A stretch of 64,000 bases of DNA from Serratia rubidaea. GTDB lineage: Bacteria; Pseudomonadota; Gammaproteobacteria; Enterobacterales; Enterobacteriaceae. Positions within the stretch are counted from its first letter, which is position 1, and every line of letters starts with the position of its first letter. Of this stretch, positions 38,905 through 51,125 are shown one piece after another. A program made the position numbers and the translations under genes. The notes below the pieces were generated by a model. The model was not told the origin of the DNA and ran no database searches. It saw nothing but the letters and a program-made list of their open reading frames with translations. The DNA is taken from positions 2,728,001 through 2,792,000 of the forward strand of contig LR590463.1 in the NCBI GenBank assembly GCA_901472405.1, given 5' to 3'.

Positions 38905-39663
38905 CTACGCGCTCTGCGCCAGCGGATCGACCAACTCCAGGGCGCCTTTCATCGCCTCGACCATTTCACCGTCAACGCAATAGTGGCTGAACTCGTCAAA
39001 CTCGTTGTCGGCGCACATAGTGACGCCGGCTTTGCGGTAGCGCATGGTGGACGGTACCGTATGCCCGGAAGAGCTGTGCAGCTCCCGAATGCCGATATCG
39101 ACAAACTTATGCAGATTACTTAAGCGCACGCCGGCGCCGGCCATAATCACCGGCCCCTGGCTGGCCTGCAGCAAATCTCGCAGCAGCGGCAACCCCAGCT
39201 CGGCATTCTGCTGCTGTCCGGAGGTCAAAATACGCGCCACGCCCAAATCGGTCAGCTGCTGCAGCGCCTGCATCGGGTTTTGGCACATATCAAACGCCCG
39301 GTGGAAGGTCACCGCCATATCGCCGCACAGCGCCATCACCTCACGCATGCGCGGCAGATCGATATGTCCCTCTTCGTCCAGCATGCCGATCACCACGCCG
39401 GGGAACCCCAGATCGCGCATCTGCGCCACGTCGTTTTTCATCACGCTGAAATCAACGGCGCTGTAGCAGAAATCTCCGGCGCGCGGCCGGACGATGGGAT
39501 GCACCGGAATCGCCAGCCTCTCCCGCGCCAGCGTTAATGAACCGTAACTGGGGGTCAGGCCCCCTTCGCTTTGGCTGGAGCACAACTCGATCCGATCCGC
39601 TCCTGCGCGTTCAGCCGTCAGCGCGCAATCGACGCTATAGCAACAAACTTCCAGTTTAATCAT
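38905..39663 (-). CDS. cutC: Copper homeostasis protein CutC
   Basis: A TIM-barrel protein of 252 residues, historically linked to copper tolerance although the copper role in E. coli has been questioned. It has [52 protein letters not shown] and ILTSGQQQ, all family blocks. I start at ATG 39663, six bases after GGAG; a GTG two codons upstream is less well placed. In E. coli cutC is followed upstream by yecM; here a MalY-type gene lies between them. Intact. Confidence 0.95.
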   Translation of the reverse strand: MIKLEVCCYSVDCALTAERAGADRIELCSSQSEGGLTPSYGSLTLARERLAIPVHPIVRPRAGDFCYSAVDFSVMKNDVAQMRDLGFPGVVIGMLDEEGHIDLPRMREVMALCGDMAVTFHRAFDMCQNPMQALQQLTDLGVARILTSGQQQNAELGLPLLRDLLQASQGPVIMAGAGVRLSNLHKFVDIGIRELHSSSGHTVPSTMRYRKAGVTMCADNEFDEFSHYCVDGEMVEAMKGALELVDPLAQSA

Positions 39664-39764
39664 GGTCACCTCCAGATGACGGCCAACTTACTACCCGCCT
39701 TGTTAATCCGCCTACTTGTCGCGTAGGCTGCAAGTATCAGCGAAAAACCATTCAGGGAGTAACT

Positions 39765-40913
39765 ATGGCATTCAATTTTGATCAATGGATAGACCGCAGT
39801 CACAGTGACAGCGTGAAATGGGAGAAATATCACGATCGCGATATTATTCCGCTGTGGGTGGCCGATACCGATTTCCAGTCGCCGCCGGCGGTGATCGAGG
39901 CGTTGCATCGGCGTGTCGATCACGGCGTATTCGGTTACGGGCGTCCTTCCCCGGCGCTCATTGCGCTGTTTGTGCAACGCATGGCGGAACGTTACCAGTG
40001 GCGCATCCGCCCTGAATGGCTGGTATTTCTGCCCGGGCTGGTCTGCGGCCTGAATCTGTGCGTACGCGCATTTACCCGCGAGGACCAGGGCACCATTGCG
40101 CCGTCGCCCATCTATCCGCCGTTTCGTAAGGCCGCACAGTTTGCCGAACGCAGCCAGCTGTCGATACCGATGCGTTTGCAGAACCAACGCTGGCTGCCCG
40201 ACCTGCCGGCGCTCGCCGCACAACTGCAGGGCCAGGAGAAACTGCTGCTGCTGTGCAATCCGCACAACCCGGGCGGCACGGTGTACCGCCGTGATGAGCT
40301 GCTGGCGCTGCAGCAGTTTGCCCGGCAGCATGATTGGATTGTCTGTTCCGACGAGATCCACTGCGATCTGCTGCTGGAACCCGGCCTGCAGCATATTCCC
40401 TTCGCCGCCCTGAACGAAGACGCCGCCCAGCGCAGCATCACGCTGATGTCGCCGTCAAAAACCTTCAATATCGCCGGGCTTGGCGCGTCAATGGCGATCG
40501 TCCCCAATGAGCAGCTGCGACGCACGCTGTGCCGTACGCGTCGCGGCCTGGTGCCGGAGGTCGACGTGCTGGCGCTGGTCGCCGCGCAGGCCGCCTATCA
40601 GGATGGACAGCCGTGGCTCGATCGGCAGCTTGATTACCTGCGCGCCAACCGCGATCTGGTGATGACGCGCATCAATGCCCTGCCGGGCCTGCGTCTGGCG
40701 CCGATTGAAGCCACCTATCTGGCATGGATTGACTGCAGCGGGCTGCCGGTCGATAACCCGCATGCCTTCTTTGAGCAGGCCGGCGTCGGCCTGAGCCCCG
40801 GACTGGACTTCGGCGACCGCCGCTTCGTACGCCTGAATTTCGGCTGCCAGCGCGCGCTGCTGATACGCGCACTGGAGAGGATCGAGCGCGCGGTGCGCGC
40901 CCTGTCCGCTTAG
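39765..40913 (+). CDS. MalY/PatB-family PLP-dependent C-S lyase or aminotransferase
   Basis: A 382-residue fold-type I PLP enzyme of the MalY/PatB group. Substrate and cofactor blocks are LWVADTDFQSPPAVIEAL, LLLCNPHNPGGTVY, VCSDEIHCDL, and the PLP lysine in SPSKTFNIAGL. Characterised relatives are cystathionine beta-lyases, and MalY also represses maltose genes. It is divergent from cutC and convergent with yecM, an insertion into the conserved cutC-yecM pair. RBS is GGGAG. Intact. The physiological substrate cannot be told from sequence. Confidence 0.92.
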   Translation: MAFNFDQWIDRSHSDSVKWEKYHDRDIIPLWVADTDFQSPPAVIEALHRRVDHGVFGYGRPSPALIALFVQRMAERYQWRIRPEWLVFLPGLVCGLNLCVRAFTREDQGTIAPSPIYPPFRKAAQFAERSQLSIPMRLQNQRWLPDLPALAAQLQGQEKLLLLCNPHNPGGTVYRRDELLALQQFARQHDWIVCSDEIHCDLLLEPGLQHIPFAALNEDAAQRSITLMSPSKTFNIAGLGASMAIVPNEQLRRTLCRTRRGLVPEVDVLALVAAQAAYQDGQPWLDRQLDYLRANRDLVMTRINALPGLRLAPIEATYLAWIDCSGLPVDNPHAFFEQAGVGLSPGLDFGDRRFVRLNFGCQRALLIRALERIERAVRALSA

Positions 40914-41473
40914 CCGCGTTCGCTGGCGACGATATCGCGAATGGCGTACGGATGAAATTTGATGGTGACGCTGCCGTCGGTAATCGCCAGCGTCGGGTTC
41001 GGCAGGCGTTCGCCTTCCCCCTGCGGCGCGCTTTGCTTCAGCTTGATGCCCGGCGTCAGCAGCGCGGCGTCCGGCAGCAGCGCCAGTGCGCGCGCATACA
41101 GCGTTTGCGGATCGCCGGCGATCACCAGTTCAACATGCTCCCACCCTTCATGCGGGTAACGCTTGTCGCCGGGAAACGGCAGTTCAATGCAGTCAATCCG
41201 CCACGGCCCCAGCTGTAACGGCTGATGCAGGTCAAACAGATAAATCGGCCGTCCGTTGATGACCGCGTCGGACATCACCTCGGCGCACTGCTTAAAGCCG
41301 CTGAGCCAGCGTTCCGCCGTCGCGTTTTGATGGCAGCGTACCGAAATATGGTCAGCCGCAAACTGTGATAAATCAAGCTGCAGCGTTTGGGCGAACTGCG
41401 TCAGTGTTTGTTCAAAACGGGGTAAATCCAGCGCCAGGTCCTGCAACTCGGCAATGGTCGATAAAGGGTTCAT
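40910..41473 (-). CDS. yecM: VOC-family protein YecM
   Basis: A 187-residue member of the YecM family, with a vicinal-oxygen-chelate-like fold and possible metal sites. Blocks: FAADHISVRCHQNATAERW, NGRPIYLFDLHQPL, CIELPFPGDKRYPHEGWEHVEL and the end VTIKFHPYAIRDIVASE. I start at ATG 41473 (MNPLSTIAELQ); the long N-terminal extension in the same frame is not family-like. Its stop overlaps the stop region of the convergent MalY-type gene by four bases. Function unknown. Confidence 0.92.
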   Translation of the reverse strand: MNPLSTIAELQDLALDLPRFEQTLTQFAQTLQLDLSQFAADHISVRCHQNATAERWLSGFKQCAEVMSDAVINGRPIYLFDLHQPLQLGPWRIDCIELPFPGDKRYPHEGWEHVELVIAGDPQTLYARALALLPDAALLTPGIKLKQSAPQGEGERLPNPTLAITDGSVTIKFHPYAIRDIVASERG

Positions 41474-41639
41474 AACATTATTGTCCGCTAAGGCTGTTTT
41501 TAGGGCGTAATTTACCGCGCCTGGGCGCCGAGAGCTACATCTGCCGGCGCGGAAATCATCACGCCGCCGCCAATGCGCAATACGGCAGCGACCGGCAAGA
41601 GAAAACACGCCGGATGAATTATTTCCCCATCCATTAACC

Positions 41640-41960
41640 ATTCGTGCCTCATATATTTTTTAGGATTTTTCCCATAAGAAAATTAGTATAATTCCACAGG
41701 GTCACAATATTCACAATTTGCATGCAAATTAAAATAATAAAAATAACTTCTCCCCGTTTAAAGCCTGTTCTACAATAGCATTTACATAAAGTATTCCAAT
41801 GCAACACCACTGCTTATTATTTGCACACAAACCTAACGCACATCACTGTTTAAAAAGATATTTTTTAGTCAGCAATCCTGAGACTTATCTTAAATCGCCC
41901 ATCATTAATTGATTCAGCATAGTAATTAAGTTAGCTTGAAACCATGTTATAGCTGAGAAA
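41640..41960. other. AT-rich stretch upstream of a small membrane ORF
   Basis: About 320 bases of notably AT-rich DNA with several runs such as AAAATAATAAAAATAAC near 41729-41745. No family-like frame is present. It may hold promoters for yecM on one strand and for the small gene at 41961 on the other. Confidence 0.4.
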
Positions 41961-42080
41961 ATGATTATGTTTCTTTTAACGATATCTGTAGTACTCATCG
42001 TTATTGCCGTTTATGCAATTTTGCGCCATTTCAAAACGCGCCGTGGCAGTGCGTTCGATGGACGTCGTCGCAAGAAGTAA
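41961..42080 (+). CDS. Small single-pass membrane protein (39 residues)
   Basis: A short frame starting ATGATTATG and ending CGTCGCAAGAAGTAA. The protein has one hydrophobic helix, FLLTISVVLIVIAVYAIL, and then a basic tail HFKTRRGSAFDGRRRKK. This is the build of small inner-membrane proteins with the tail in the cytoplasm. GAGAAA precedes the start; ATG 41967 is an alternative. A hairpin with a following T-rich stretch lies 60 bases downstream. It sits in an AT-rich gap between yecM and argS. I do not recognise a named homologue. Confidence 0.6.
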   Translation: MIMFLLTISVVLIVIAVYAILRHFKTRRGSAFDGRRRKK

Positions 42081-42136
42081 CGGAAACTTTCCCGTACTCT
42101 TTTTATCACCCCGATAACAACACCTGTGAATCCGGC

Positions 42137-42176
42137 CACCCACTTGTGCAAGCAGTGGGTGACGTTCTCCTTTTGT
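42137..42176 (+). terminator. Terminator-like hairpin after the small membrane ORF
   Basis: CACCCACT (42137-42144) and AGTGGGTG (42154-42161) form an 8-bp stem with a nine-base loop, followed by TTCTCCTTTTG. Confidence 0.6.
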
Positions 42177-42359
42177 CGCGCCTCTTCCCTCTCAGACTTT
42201 ATCCTCCATCCCCGCCGCAACTGCTGACGCGAGGCCATCAATCGGTTACAATTACAGGCTGTTTTGTGGTTGGCTGCGGACGTAACGTCCCCCCAGAGCC
42301 ACCGTTGAATCCGTAAAGGCGCAACAGGCGTCTTTGCATCTGTCATTTAAGGTATCCCG

Positions 42360-44093
<1,734 letters not shown>

Positions 44094-44110
44094 TCGCCGG
44101 TTCTCGCATA

Positions 44111-44143
44111 GCAAAAGGGTCGCCAGAGGCGACCCTTTTTTAT
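44111..44143. terminator. Terminator between argS and murJ
   Basis: AAAAGGGTCGCC (44113-44124) and GGCGACCCTTTT (44128-44139) form a perfect 12-bp stem with a three-base loop. A and T runs on both sides suit the convergent genes. Confidence 0.93.
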
Positions 44144-44163
44144 TGTTCTGGCACGCGGCGCTG

Positions 44164-45699
44164 TCAGGCAACGCGGCGGGCAAAGTCCCGCGGCCGGAAG
44201 CCCAGCACGCCCAGCACGCCGAAGTAGGCCACCACGCCGGCCGCCACCACCGCCGCCAGACGCAGCAGACGCTCCAGCATATTGCCGTTGTCCCAGGCCG
44301 GCATCAGCCACAGCATGCCGACCAGCACCGCCGACATCACCAGCACCGCCGCCACCAGCTTGGTGAGGAACAGCGCCCAGCCCGGCTGCGGACGGAAAAT
44401 ATCCTGCTTGCGCAGCTGCCAGTACAGCAGCGAGGCGTTCAGACAGGCCGCCAGACCGATAGACAGCGACAGCCCGGCGTGCTTCAGCGGGCCGATAAAC
44501 GCCAGGTTCATCACCTGCGTCATAATCAGCGTGACAATGGCGATTTTCACCGGCGTTTTGATGTCCTGACGCGAGTAGAAGCCCGGCGCCAGCACCTTCA
44601 CCACGATCAGCCCCATCAGGCCAACGGAGTAAGCCACCAGCGCGCGCTGCGTCATCGCCGCATCAAAGGCGCTGAACTTGCCGTACTGGAACAGCGATAC
44701 GGTCAGCGGCTTGGCCAAAATACCCAGCGCAATCGCGCTCGGCAGCGCCAGCAGGAAGCACAGGCGCAGCCCCCAGTCCATCAGACGGGAATATTCATCA
44801 TGGTTGCCGCTGGCGAAGCTCTTCGCCAGCGACGGCAGCAGAATGGTGCCCAGCGCCACGCCCAGCACCCCGGAAGGGAACTCCATCAGGCGGTCGGCGT
44901 AGTACATCCAGGACACCGAGCCGGAAACCAGAAACGAGGCGAAGATGGTGTTGATAATCAGTGAAATCTGGCTGACCGACACCCCGAGGATCGCCGGCCC
45001 CATCTGACGCATCACCCGCCATACGCCGGCATCACGCCACTTGATGCGCGGCAGCACCAGCATGCCGATCTTGCGCAGGTGCGGCAACTGGTAACCCAGC
45101 TGCAACACGCCGCCGGCCACCACCGCCCAGGCCAAGGCCAGCACCGGCGGATTGAAGTAAGGCGCGGCGAACAGGGCAAAACCGATCATGCTGACGTTGA
45201 GCAGCGTCGGCGCAAACGCCGGTATTGAGAAACGGTTCCAGGTATTGAGAATCGCCCCCACCAGCGAGGCCAGCGAGATCAGCAAAATATAAGGGAACGT
45301 AATGCGCAGCAGCGACGAGGTTAACGCGAATTTGTCCGGCGTGTCGGTAAAGCCCGGCGCGGTGATATAGATCACCCAGGGCGCCGCCAGCATCCCGGCC
45401 ACCGTCACCAACGCCAGCACCAGCGTCAGCAGGCCGGAGACATAGGCGATAAAGGTGCGCGTCGCCTCTTCACCCTGCTGGCTTTTATATTCGGCGAGGA
45501 TCGGCACAAAGGCCTGTGAGAACGCGCCTTCGGCAAAGATACGGCGCAGCAGGTTCGGCAGTTTAAACGCCACGAAGAAGGCATCCGTCGCCATGCCGGC
45601 GCCAAAAACGCGGGCGACGATAGCGTCACGCGCAAAGCCCAGCACCCGGGAGAACATCGTCATCGAGCTGACGGCCGCCAGTGATTTTAGTAGGTTCAT
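44164..45699 (-). CDS. murJ: Lipid II flippase MurJ
   Basis: Moves lipid II across the inner membrane for peptidoglycan synthesis. A MOP-superfamily protein of 511 residues with about 14 hydrophobic helices. It has the N-terminal block [20 protein letters not shown], the conserved [34 protein letters not shown] and [19 protein letters not shown] start at ATG 45699; the longer frame adds twelve non-conserved residues. Intact. It follows mviM on the same strand, as in E. coli. Confidence 0.96.
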   Translation of the reverse strand: MNLLKSLAAVSSMTMFSRVLGFARDAIVARVFGAGMATDAFFVAFKLPNLLRRIFAEGAFSQAFVPILAEYKSQQGEEATRTFIAYVSGLLTLVLALVTVAGMLAAPWVIYITAPGFTDTPDKFALTSSLLRITFPYILLISLASLVGAILNTWNRFSIPAFAPTLLNVSMIGFALFAAPYFNPPVLALAWAVVAGGVLQLGYQLPHLRKIGMLVLPRIKWRDAGVWRVMRQMGPAILGVSVSQISLIINTIFASFLVSGSVSWMYYADRLMEFPSGVLGVALGTILLPSLAKSFASGNHDEYSRLMDWGLRLCFLLALPSAIALGILAKPLTVSLFQYGKFSAFDAAMTQRALVAYSVGLMGLIVVKVLAPGFYSRQDIKTPVKIAIVTLIMTQVMNLAFIGPLKHAGLSLSIGLAACLNASLLYWQLRKQDIFRPQPGWALFLTKLVAAVLVMSAVLVGMLWLMPAWDNGNMLERLLRLAAVVAAGVVAYFGVLGVLGFRPRDFARRVA

Positions 45700-45810
45700 G
45701 TGGTTTTTCTGGTGAGTACTACGTGTAAATATCAACGCCTGCAGCAGCAGGCGTCAGTCAAGAAACGGCTTCAGTTTACGCATCCGCGGCAGAATAGCCA
45801 ACGCCATATG

Positions 45811-46746
45811 TTACATGGGGTTACCTGGCAAATCCGCGTCGCGCAGTATCTGTTCAATCATCCGCTGGGCGTAAATCGCCTGTTCGCCGCCGGTCTGCGG
45901 CGGCGTCTGATTCGCCACCGATTGAATAAAGTGGCGCACCGCCCCCTCAAAACCGCGCTGGGCCAGCGTGGTCTGCCAGCCCGGCGCCGGCTGCTCCAGC
46001 ACGCCGTCGCGGTCTTCACGCCGCCAGCGGCGCATATCGTCCAGCTGATACAGCGCGCCGCGGGTCACCGCCTGCACGCTTTCCCGCTGGCTGCCCGCCT
46101 GGCGGTGCATGCTGGTGGTCACCAGCGTCTCGCCGCAGCGGAAATGGTGCTCGGCATACAGCATTTCACCGGCGTCATTGGCGCTCAGCCGGCCGCCCAG
46201 CAGCCGGCCGTCGCCGCCGGCCAGCCACAGCGCGGTATCTACCACGTGCAGATAGTCATCCAGCAGGGTAAAGCGCAGCAGGTTCGGCCCCACGCTGTCG
46301 GCGCGGTGCTTCTCCATGCGGAGCGACGCCGGCTGGCGCATCTGCTGCTGCAGCTGCCCGTACAGCGGCGCAAAGCGGCGGTTGAAGCCCACCATCAGCG
46401 CCCTGCCGCGCGCCTGCGCCAGCTCCAGCAGTTGCTCCCCCTGCTCCAGCGTCTCCGCCAGCGGTTTATCGACGTAGACATGCACGCCCTGCTCCAGCAG
46501 GCTTTTCACCACGCTAAAGTGGCTGGCGGTGCTACTGTGTACGAAAACCGCATCGCACTGCTGCGCCAGCTCATCCAGCCGCGAGAAACAGGCCATCCGG
46601 TAACTGTCGCACAGCGGCTGCGCCTTTTGCCGGTTCGGCGAAAAACCACCCACCAGCTGCCAGTCGGCGGCGTGGCTGAGGATCGGCAGATACGCTTTCT
46701 GCGCAATGCCGCCCAGGCCAACCACGCCGATACGTAATTTAGTCAT
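45811..46746 (-). CDS. mviM: Gfo/Idh/MocA-family oxidoreductase MviM (YceM)
   Basis: A 311-residue NAD(P)-dependent oxidoreductase of unknown substrate. The Rossmann motif is [19 protein letters not shown] and the cofactor-proximal lysine is in [28 protein letters not shown] carries the likely catalytic histidine region. The start overlaps the end of yceH by eight bases, and murJ follows, the E. coli order. Intact. Confidence 0.94.
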   Translation of the reverse strand: MTKLRIGVVGLGGIAQKAYLPILSHAADWQLVGGFSPNRQKAQPLCDSYRMACFSRLDELAQQCDAVFVHSSTASHFSVVKSLLEQGVHVYVDKPLAETLEQGEQLLELAQARGRALMVGFNRRFAPLYGQLQQQMRQPASLRMEKHRADSVGPNLLRFTLLDDYLHVVDTALWLAGGDGRLLGGRLSANDAGEMLYAEHHFRCGETLVTTSMHRQAGSQRESVQAVTRGALYQLDDMRRWRREDRDGVLEQPAPGWQTTLAQRGFEGAVRHFIQSVANQTPPQTGGEQAIYAQRMIEQILRDADLPGNPM

Positions 46747-47386
46747 GCTGTCGCTCCGCCATCAGCTGTTGCAGTTGCTGCGTCAACGCCGCCACCTGCT
46801 GTTCCAATGCGTTGACGCGCCGGCTTAATGACGCCTCCTGCTCTTGCGGCTCATCAACGCCCTCCGGCGCGGCCTGTTCGGCACCGAACAGATGCACAAA
46901 GCGGCTTTCACGCTTGCCGGGTTCACGCGCCAGACGCCGGACAAACGGCCCGTCTTCCCGCTCGGCCAACTGCTGCAGCTGCTGCTCCACCTCGGCGACG
47001 TCGTTAAAATCATGCAGCCGTGCGGCGCGCGTGCGCAGTTCGCCCGGCGTCTGGGCGCCGCGCAGCAATAAGGTGGCAACCAGCGCCAGCTCCGCGTCGC
47101 TCAGTTTCAGCTGGCCGAACTCGGAATTGCAGAAACGCTGTTCATATTTCACCACCCGGTTGCCAAAGCCGCTTTGCGTACGCAGAAAGTGTTTTTTCAC
47201 CAGTTCGTCCAGCACATCCTGAACCTCGCTTTCGCTCAGCGTCATCACCGGTTCACGGTTGGTTTTCTGATTACAGGCCAGCGTGATGGCGTTCAGCGAC
47301 AGCGGATACTGCTCCGGCGTCGTCACCTGTTTTTCCAACAGGCAGCCGATTACCCGCGCTTCTTGCGCGCTTAATTGATATTTCAT
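46739..47386 (-). CDS. yceH: DUF480 protein YceH
   Basis: A 215-residue UPF0502/DUF480 protein with two winged-helix-like domains: [28 protein letters not shown] near the N-terminus and [22 protein letters not shown] in the middle. The C-terminal 30 residues form a coiled coil ([18 protein letters not shown]). Function unknown. It is coupled to mviM by an eight-base overlap and lies nine bases after rimJ. Intact. Confidence 0.94.
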   Translation of the reverse strand: MKYQLSAQEARVIGCLLEKQVTTPEQYPLSLNAITLACNQKTNREPVMTLSESEVQDVLDELVKKHFLRTQSGFGNRVVKYEQRFCNSEFGQLKLSDAELALVATLLLRGAQTPGELRTRAARLHDFNDVAEVEQQLQQLAEREDGPFVRRLAREPGKRESRFVHLFGAEQAAPEGVDEPQEQEASLSRRVNALEQQVAALTQQLQQLMAERQHD

Positions 47387-47395
47387 GCTCGTTTT

Positions 47396-47980
47396 TCACC
47401 GTGGCGGCAGCCATTCTTTGTTGGTTAACGCAGTCAGCACGTGGTCCTGCCACTTACCGTCGATCAGCAGATAGTCCTTGGCGTAGCCTTCGCGCTCAAA
47501 GCCCAAACGCGCCAACAGCGCGCCGCTGCGCTGATTATGCGGCATATAGTTTGCCATAATGCGGTGCATGCGCTGCTGACGCATCATATAGCGATTCGCC
47601 GACTGCAGCGCTTCATACATCAATCCCTGCCCCTGCCACTTCTCACCGAGGGAGTAGCCCAGGAAGCAGGCGTGGAAGGAGCCGCGCAGCACATTGCTGA
47701 AGTTGGCGACGCCGCGCACCTCATGCTCATCCGGATCCAGCAGTATAAAGTAGTAGGCGTTGCCCTGTTTCTGCATGTCCATGATCATGCCGAGCCGCGC
47801 CTGCCAGCCGGAAGGATAACAGTAACTCTCGTCGCGCACCGGCTCCCAGGGCTTGAGAAACGCGCGATTTTCCGCGTAATAATCCGCCAGACGGTAGGCG
47901 TCACGTTCATGCACTAAACGGACGACCAGACGATCGGTGGTAAGACGTACCTTTGGTGATGCAGAGCGATAGCCGAACAT
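47396..47980 (-). CDS. rimJ: Ribosomal protein uS5 N-acetyltransferase RimJ
   Basis: A GNAT-family enzyme that acetylates the N-terminus of ribosomal protein S5. 194 residues starting [20 protein letters not shown] at ATG 47980. The acetyl-CoA region is [15 protein letters not shown] (Q/R-x-x-G-x-A-like), and [21 protein letters not shown] is the family block. A longer in-frame extension upstream lacks conservation. It heads rimJ-yceH-mviM-murJ on the minus strand. Intact. Confidence 0.95.
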   Translation of the reverse strand: MFGYRSASPKVRLTTDRLVVRLVHERDAYRLADYYAENRAFLKPWEPVRDESYCYPSGWQARLGMIMDMQKQGNAYYFILLDPDEHEVRGVANFSNVLRGSFHACFLGYSLGEKWQGQGLMYEALQSANRYMMRQQRMHRIMANYMPHNQRSGALLARLGFEREGYAKDYLLIDGKWQDHVLTALTNKEWLPPR

Positions 47981-48309
47981 CATTTCCCCCGCAATTCGGA
48001 ACGGTTCGATAAAAAGAGAGTGCCGGGACTGCGCCCTATGCATCAAACGGCATACGCCGAATTTCCCCGTTATTGAATATAACCGTAGCCGGCCTCACAG
48101 GTAAAACCCCAGACGCTCAGTAAATAAGCGGTCAGCTTTTTTTCCCGCACTTTTGTCGGCATGCTCCCGTTATTGCGTCGTTCTTCTTTCAGCGGCAGCC
48201 GGTCATCGTGTTGTCCATCAGGCGTAAAAACGCGCTAAGTCACCAGAAAATCAGCAATATTTACACCAGCTGCTATTCTGGTAGTACATTCACCTCAGGA
48301 GTCGTCAGC
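47981..48309. other. rimJ upstream intergenic region
   Basis: About 330 bases without a credible gene, holding the divergent promoters for rimJ and for the small gene at 48310. E. coli has mdtH next to rimJ; it is not present here. Confidence 0.4.
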
Positions 48310-48564
48310 ATGTCCGAAGAAAATAATCACCTGCCCCAGCTGTTGGAACATATGGTTTTGAACCTGCGCATGATCTATGCCCGCTCCACGCTGATGGAAA
48401 CCGCCGTGGCGCGCATTCTGGCGGATAACAGCGCGCTGAAACACGAGGTGATTGAACAGCTGCAACAGGTTAACGCCGCTACAGAACGCGATAAGGTCGA
48501 CCTGGAACAGGCGCGCCAGCATCTGATTGACGTGTTCAATGCCCTTCCCGCCAAAGAGGAATAA
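48310..48564 (+). CDS. Small uncharacterised helical protein
   Basis: An 84-residue protein beginning MSEENNHLPQLLEHMVLNLR at ATG 48310, well placed after AGGAG. It is predicted almost wholly helical (YARSTLMETAVARILADNSAL, then KVDLEQARQHLIDVFNAL) and highly charged, with no cysteine and no signal peptide; a coiled-coil or small adaptor is plausible. I do not recognise the family. It lies between rimJ and grxB and reads in the same direction as grxB. Confidence 0.75.
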   Translation: MSEENNHLPQLLEHMVLNLRMIYARSTLMETAVARILADNSALKHEVIEQLQQVNAATERDKVDLEQARQHLIDVFNALPAKEE

Positions 48565-48697
48565 TCGCTCCCCGGTCACAATCTGCCGTGGTACGGTGGA
48601 CTGTGCCGGATTAGGCACCTTCCCGCAAGAATAGCGTGCGACAGCATCGGTAAGCTGTGCTAATTATTGCGGCAATCACCTGACAACGGGAGCGAGT

Positions 48698-49345
48698 ATG
48701 AAACTGTTTATCTACGATCACTGCCCATTCTGCGTTAAGGCGCGCATGATTTTCGGCCTGCAGGGTAAACCGGTGCGTCTGGTCACCCTGCTGAACGACG
48801 ATGAAATCACGCCGACCACCATGATCGGTAAAAAGATGGCGCCGATTCTGCAAAAAGACGACGGCAGCTATCTGCCGGAGAGCATGGACATCGTGCACTA
48901 TATCGATCGGCTGGACGGTAAGCCGCTGCTGACCGGCCCCAGCAACCCGGTCCTTAGCCAATGGCTGGCGCAGACGGCGGAATATACATCGCAGCTGCTG
49001 CTGCCGCGCTTCGCCCAGGCCGACTTTGAAGAGTTCGCCACCGACAACGCCCGCCAGTACTTTATTAATAAGAAGCAGGCGGCAATCGGCGACTTCTCCC
49101 GCCATCTGGCCAACAGCGCCGACCTTATCGCCCGGCTGGAACAGGATCTGCCGGCGCTGGCGGCGCTGATCGTCTCGCCGGAGGCGGTCAACGGCACGCT
49201 GTCGGAAGATGATATTCACCTGTTCCCACTGCTGCGCTCGCTGTCCATCGTTGCCGGCGTCACGCTGCCGGAACCGGTTGAAGCCTACCGTAACCGCATG
49301 GCCGAACGCAGCGATATCCCGCTGCTGCTGGATATGGAACAGTAA
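48698..49345 (+). CDS. grxB: Glutaredoxin 2
   Basis: An atypical, GST-like glutaredoxin of 215 residues that reduces protein disulfides with glutathione. The active site is YDHCPFCVKARMIFG (CPFC near residue 9). The N-terminal thioredoxin-like domain (about 1-72) ends with the cis-proline region MDIVHYIDRLDG, followed by the all-helical C-terminal domain. The start has GGGAGCG upstream. Intact. The ABC1-type kinase gene follows 34 bases later. Confidence 0.96.
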   Translation: MKLFIYDHCPFCVKARMIFGLQGKPVRLVTLLNDDEITPTTMIGKKMAPILQKDDGSYLPESMDIVHYIDRLDGKPLLTGPSNPVLSQWLAQTAEYTSQLLLPRFAQADFEEFATDNARQYFINKKQAAIGDFSRHLANSADLIARLEQDLPALAALIVSPEAVNGTLSEDDIHLFPLLRSLSIVAGVTLPEPVEAYRNRMAERSDIPLLLDMEQ

Positions 49346-49379
49346 GCGCCGCTGCTGCGGTCAAAGGAGGAGCGCACAG

Positions 49380-51023
49380 ATGTTGAAAATGGTGTTCGTC
49401 ACCGCGCGCGATCGAGCGCGGCTGGCCGAGATTTCTACGGTGCTGATCCGCTACGGCCTGCAGGATGTGGTGCGCCTGCTGGGATTAAGCCCGCTGCTGG
49501 CCGGCGGCAAAGGCGCTCAGCAGGCGGACGACGGCGCGCTCTCACTGCCCGAGCGTCTGCGCGCGGCACTGGAGGCGCTGGGGCCGACCTTTGTCAAATT
49601 CGGCCAGATACTGGCAACCCGCTCCGACCTGCTCGACGCCGGCTGGACCCGCGAGCTGGACAAGCTGCACAGTCAGGCGGCCACGCTGCCTTGGGAGACG
49701 CTGGCCCCCCAGGTGCATGCCGATCTCGGCGGCGACCCGCAGCAGATCTTCGCACAGTTCGACAGCCAACCGCTGGCGGCGGCCTCCATGGCGCAAATTT
49801 ACCGCGCCCGGCTGCACAGCGGCGAAGCGGTAATCGTCAAAGTGCTGCGCCCCGGGCTGGAAAAAACCATTCAGGCCGATGTGCGCCTGCTGCGCTATCT
49901 GGCCGAAACGGTGGAGCAGCAAAGCCCGGCGCTGGCGCGCTACCGCCCGGTGCAGATGGTGCAGGCGCTGGCCACCGCGCTGAATCACGAGCTGGATCTG
50001 ACCCACGAAGGCCACAACTGTGAACAGGTCGCCCGGCGCTTTAGCGAGCAGCCGGAGGTGAAAATCCCGCAGATTTACTGGCAGTGGTCGAGCAAGCGGC
50101 TGCTGGTGCAGGAATTTTTACCCGGCATCGCGCCGGAAAACCCGCAGCAGCTGGCGGAGGCCGGTTTTGACGGCCCGCTGCTGGCGCAGCGCGGCGCGCA
50201 GGCGTTTATGCGCATGGTGCTGGAACACCGGCTGTATCACGCCGACCCGCACCCCGGCAACGTAATGGCGCTGGAGGGCAACCGCGTCGGCTTTATTGAC
50301 TTCGGCATGGTTGGACAACTGTCGGCAACGCGGCGCAATCAGCTGCTGCGCGTGCTGCAGGCGATTGCCGAACGGCAAAGCGAAGGCATCGTCAGCACGC
50401 TGCTCGTCTGGTCCGACAGCCATAACCCCGACGTACAGGATCTGGAACTGGCAGCGCAAAATTTCCTGGATAAACAGGGGTTCGGTACCTTAACGCTCGG
50501 CAAGGCGCTGACCGACCTATTGACCATGTCCCGCGAACACCGGCTGGCATTGCCGCCCGATCTGGCACTGCTGTTTAAAGCGCTGATCACCGCCGATGGC
50601 GTGCTGCATCGGCTGGATCCGAACTTCGATATCATCCGCACCTTAAAGCCAATGCTGCAACAGCTGATGCTGCGGCGTTACGCGCCGGAGGCGCTGCGTC
50701 AGCGCATGCTGACGCTGGGCGCCGACGCGCTGGATGCCGGCGACGAACTGCCGCAAAGCCTGCGACTGCTGCTGCGGCGCCTGACGCGCGGCCAGCTTAA
50801 CGCCGACATCAACGTTAGCAACCTCGCCCAACTGAGCAAGGCGCTGGAACGGTCGGCATTGACGCTGGCCATCGCCATTGTCACCGCCGCCTTTGCGTTG
50901 GGCCTGGCGCCCTACCTGATGCAGGCCTCGCCGCGGCTGTGGGGCGTGCCGCTGTTTCCGCTGCTCGGCGGTTTGGCCTGCCTTGGCGGCATCGTCCTGC
51001 TGGCGCTGCGGCTGCGGCGTTGA
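49380..51023 (+). CDS. ABC1/UbiB-family atypical kinase
   Basis: A 547-residue membrane protein of the ABC1 (AarF/UbiB/ADCK) family. Family motifs: the KxGQ motif in FVKFGQILATRSDLL, the Ala-rich loop in PLAAASMAQIYRA, the nucleotide lysine in IVKVLRPG, the catalytic loop HADPHPGNVM and the metal motif DFGMVG. Two C-terminal hydrophobic helices lie around residues 495-545. The true UbiB sits with ubiE and ubiJ in enterobacteria, so this is likely a paralogue. ATG 49380 has the strong AAAGGAGG site. Intact. Role unknown; ABC1 proteins affect isoprenoid lipid metabolism. Confidence 0.9.
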   Translation: MLKMVFVTARDRARLAEISTVLIRYGLQDVVRLLGLSPLLAGGKGAQQADDGALSLPERLRAALEALGPTFVKFGQILATRSDLLDAGWTRELDKLHSQAATLPWETLAPQVHADLGGDPQQIFAQFDSQPLAAASMAQIYRARLHSGEAVIVKVLRPGLEKTIQADVRLLRYLAETVEQQSPALARYRPVQMVQALATALNHELDLTHEGHNCEQVARRFSEQPEVKIPQIYWQWSSKRLLVQEFLPGIAPENPQQLAEAGFDGPLLAQRGAQAFMRMVLEHRLYHADPHPGNVMALEGNRVGFIDFGMVGQLSATRRNQLLRVLQAIAERQSEGIVSTLLVWSDSHNPDVQDLELAAQNFLDKQGFGTLTLGKALTDLLTMSREHRLALPPDLALLFKALITADGVLHRLDPNFDIIRTLKPMLQQLMLRRYAPEALRQRMLTLGADALDAGDELPQSLRLLLRRLTRGQLNADINVSNLAQLSKALERSALTLAIAIVTAAFALGLAPYLMQASPRLWGVPLFPLLGGLACLGGIVLLALRLRR

Positions 51024-51125
51024 GCCGCGGGAGATTCGGCGTTATCCGATAGGCGTCCCGGCGATTCCCGCGCACTATCAACGCGCGCAGGGTTTATCGC
51101 TTGGGTTACGGATATGCGCATGTTT

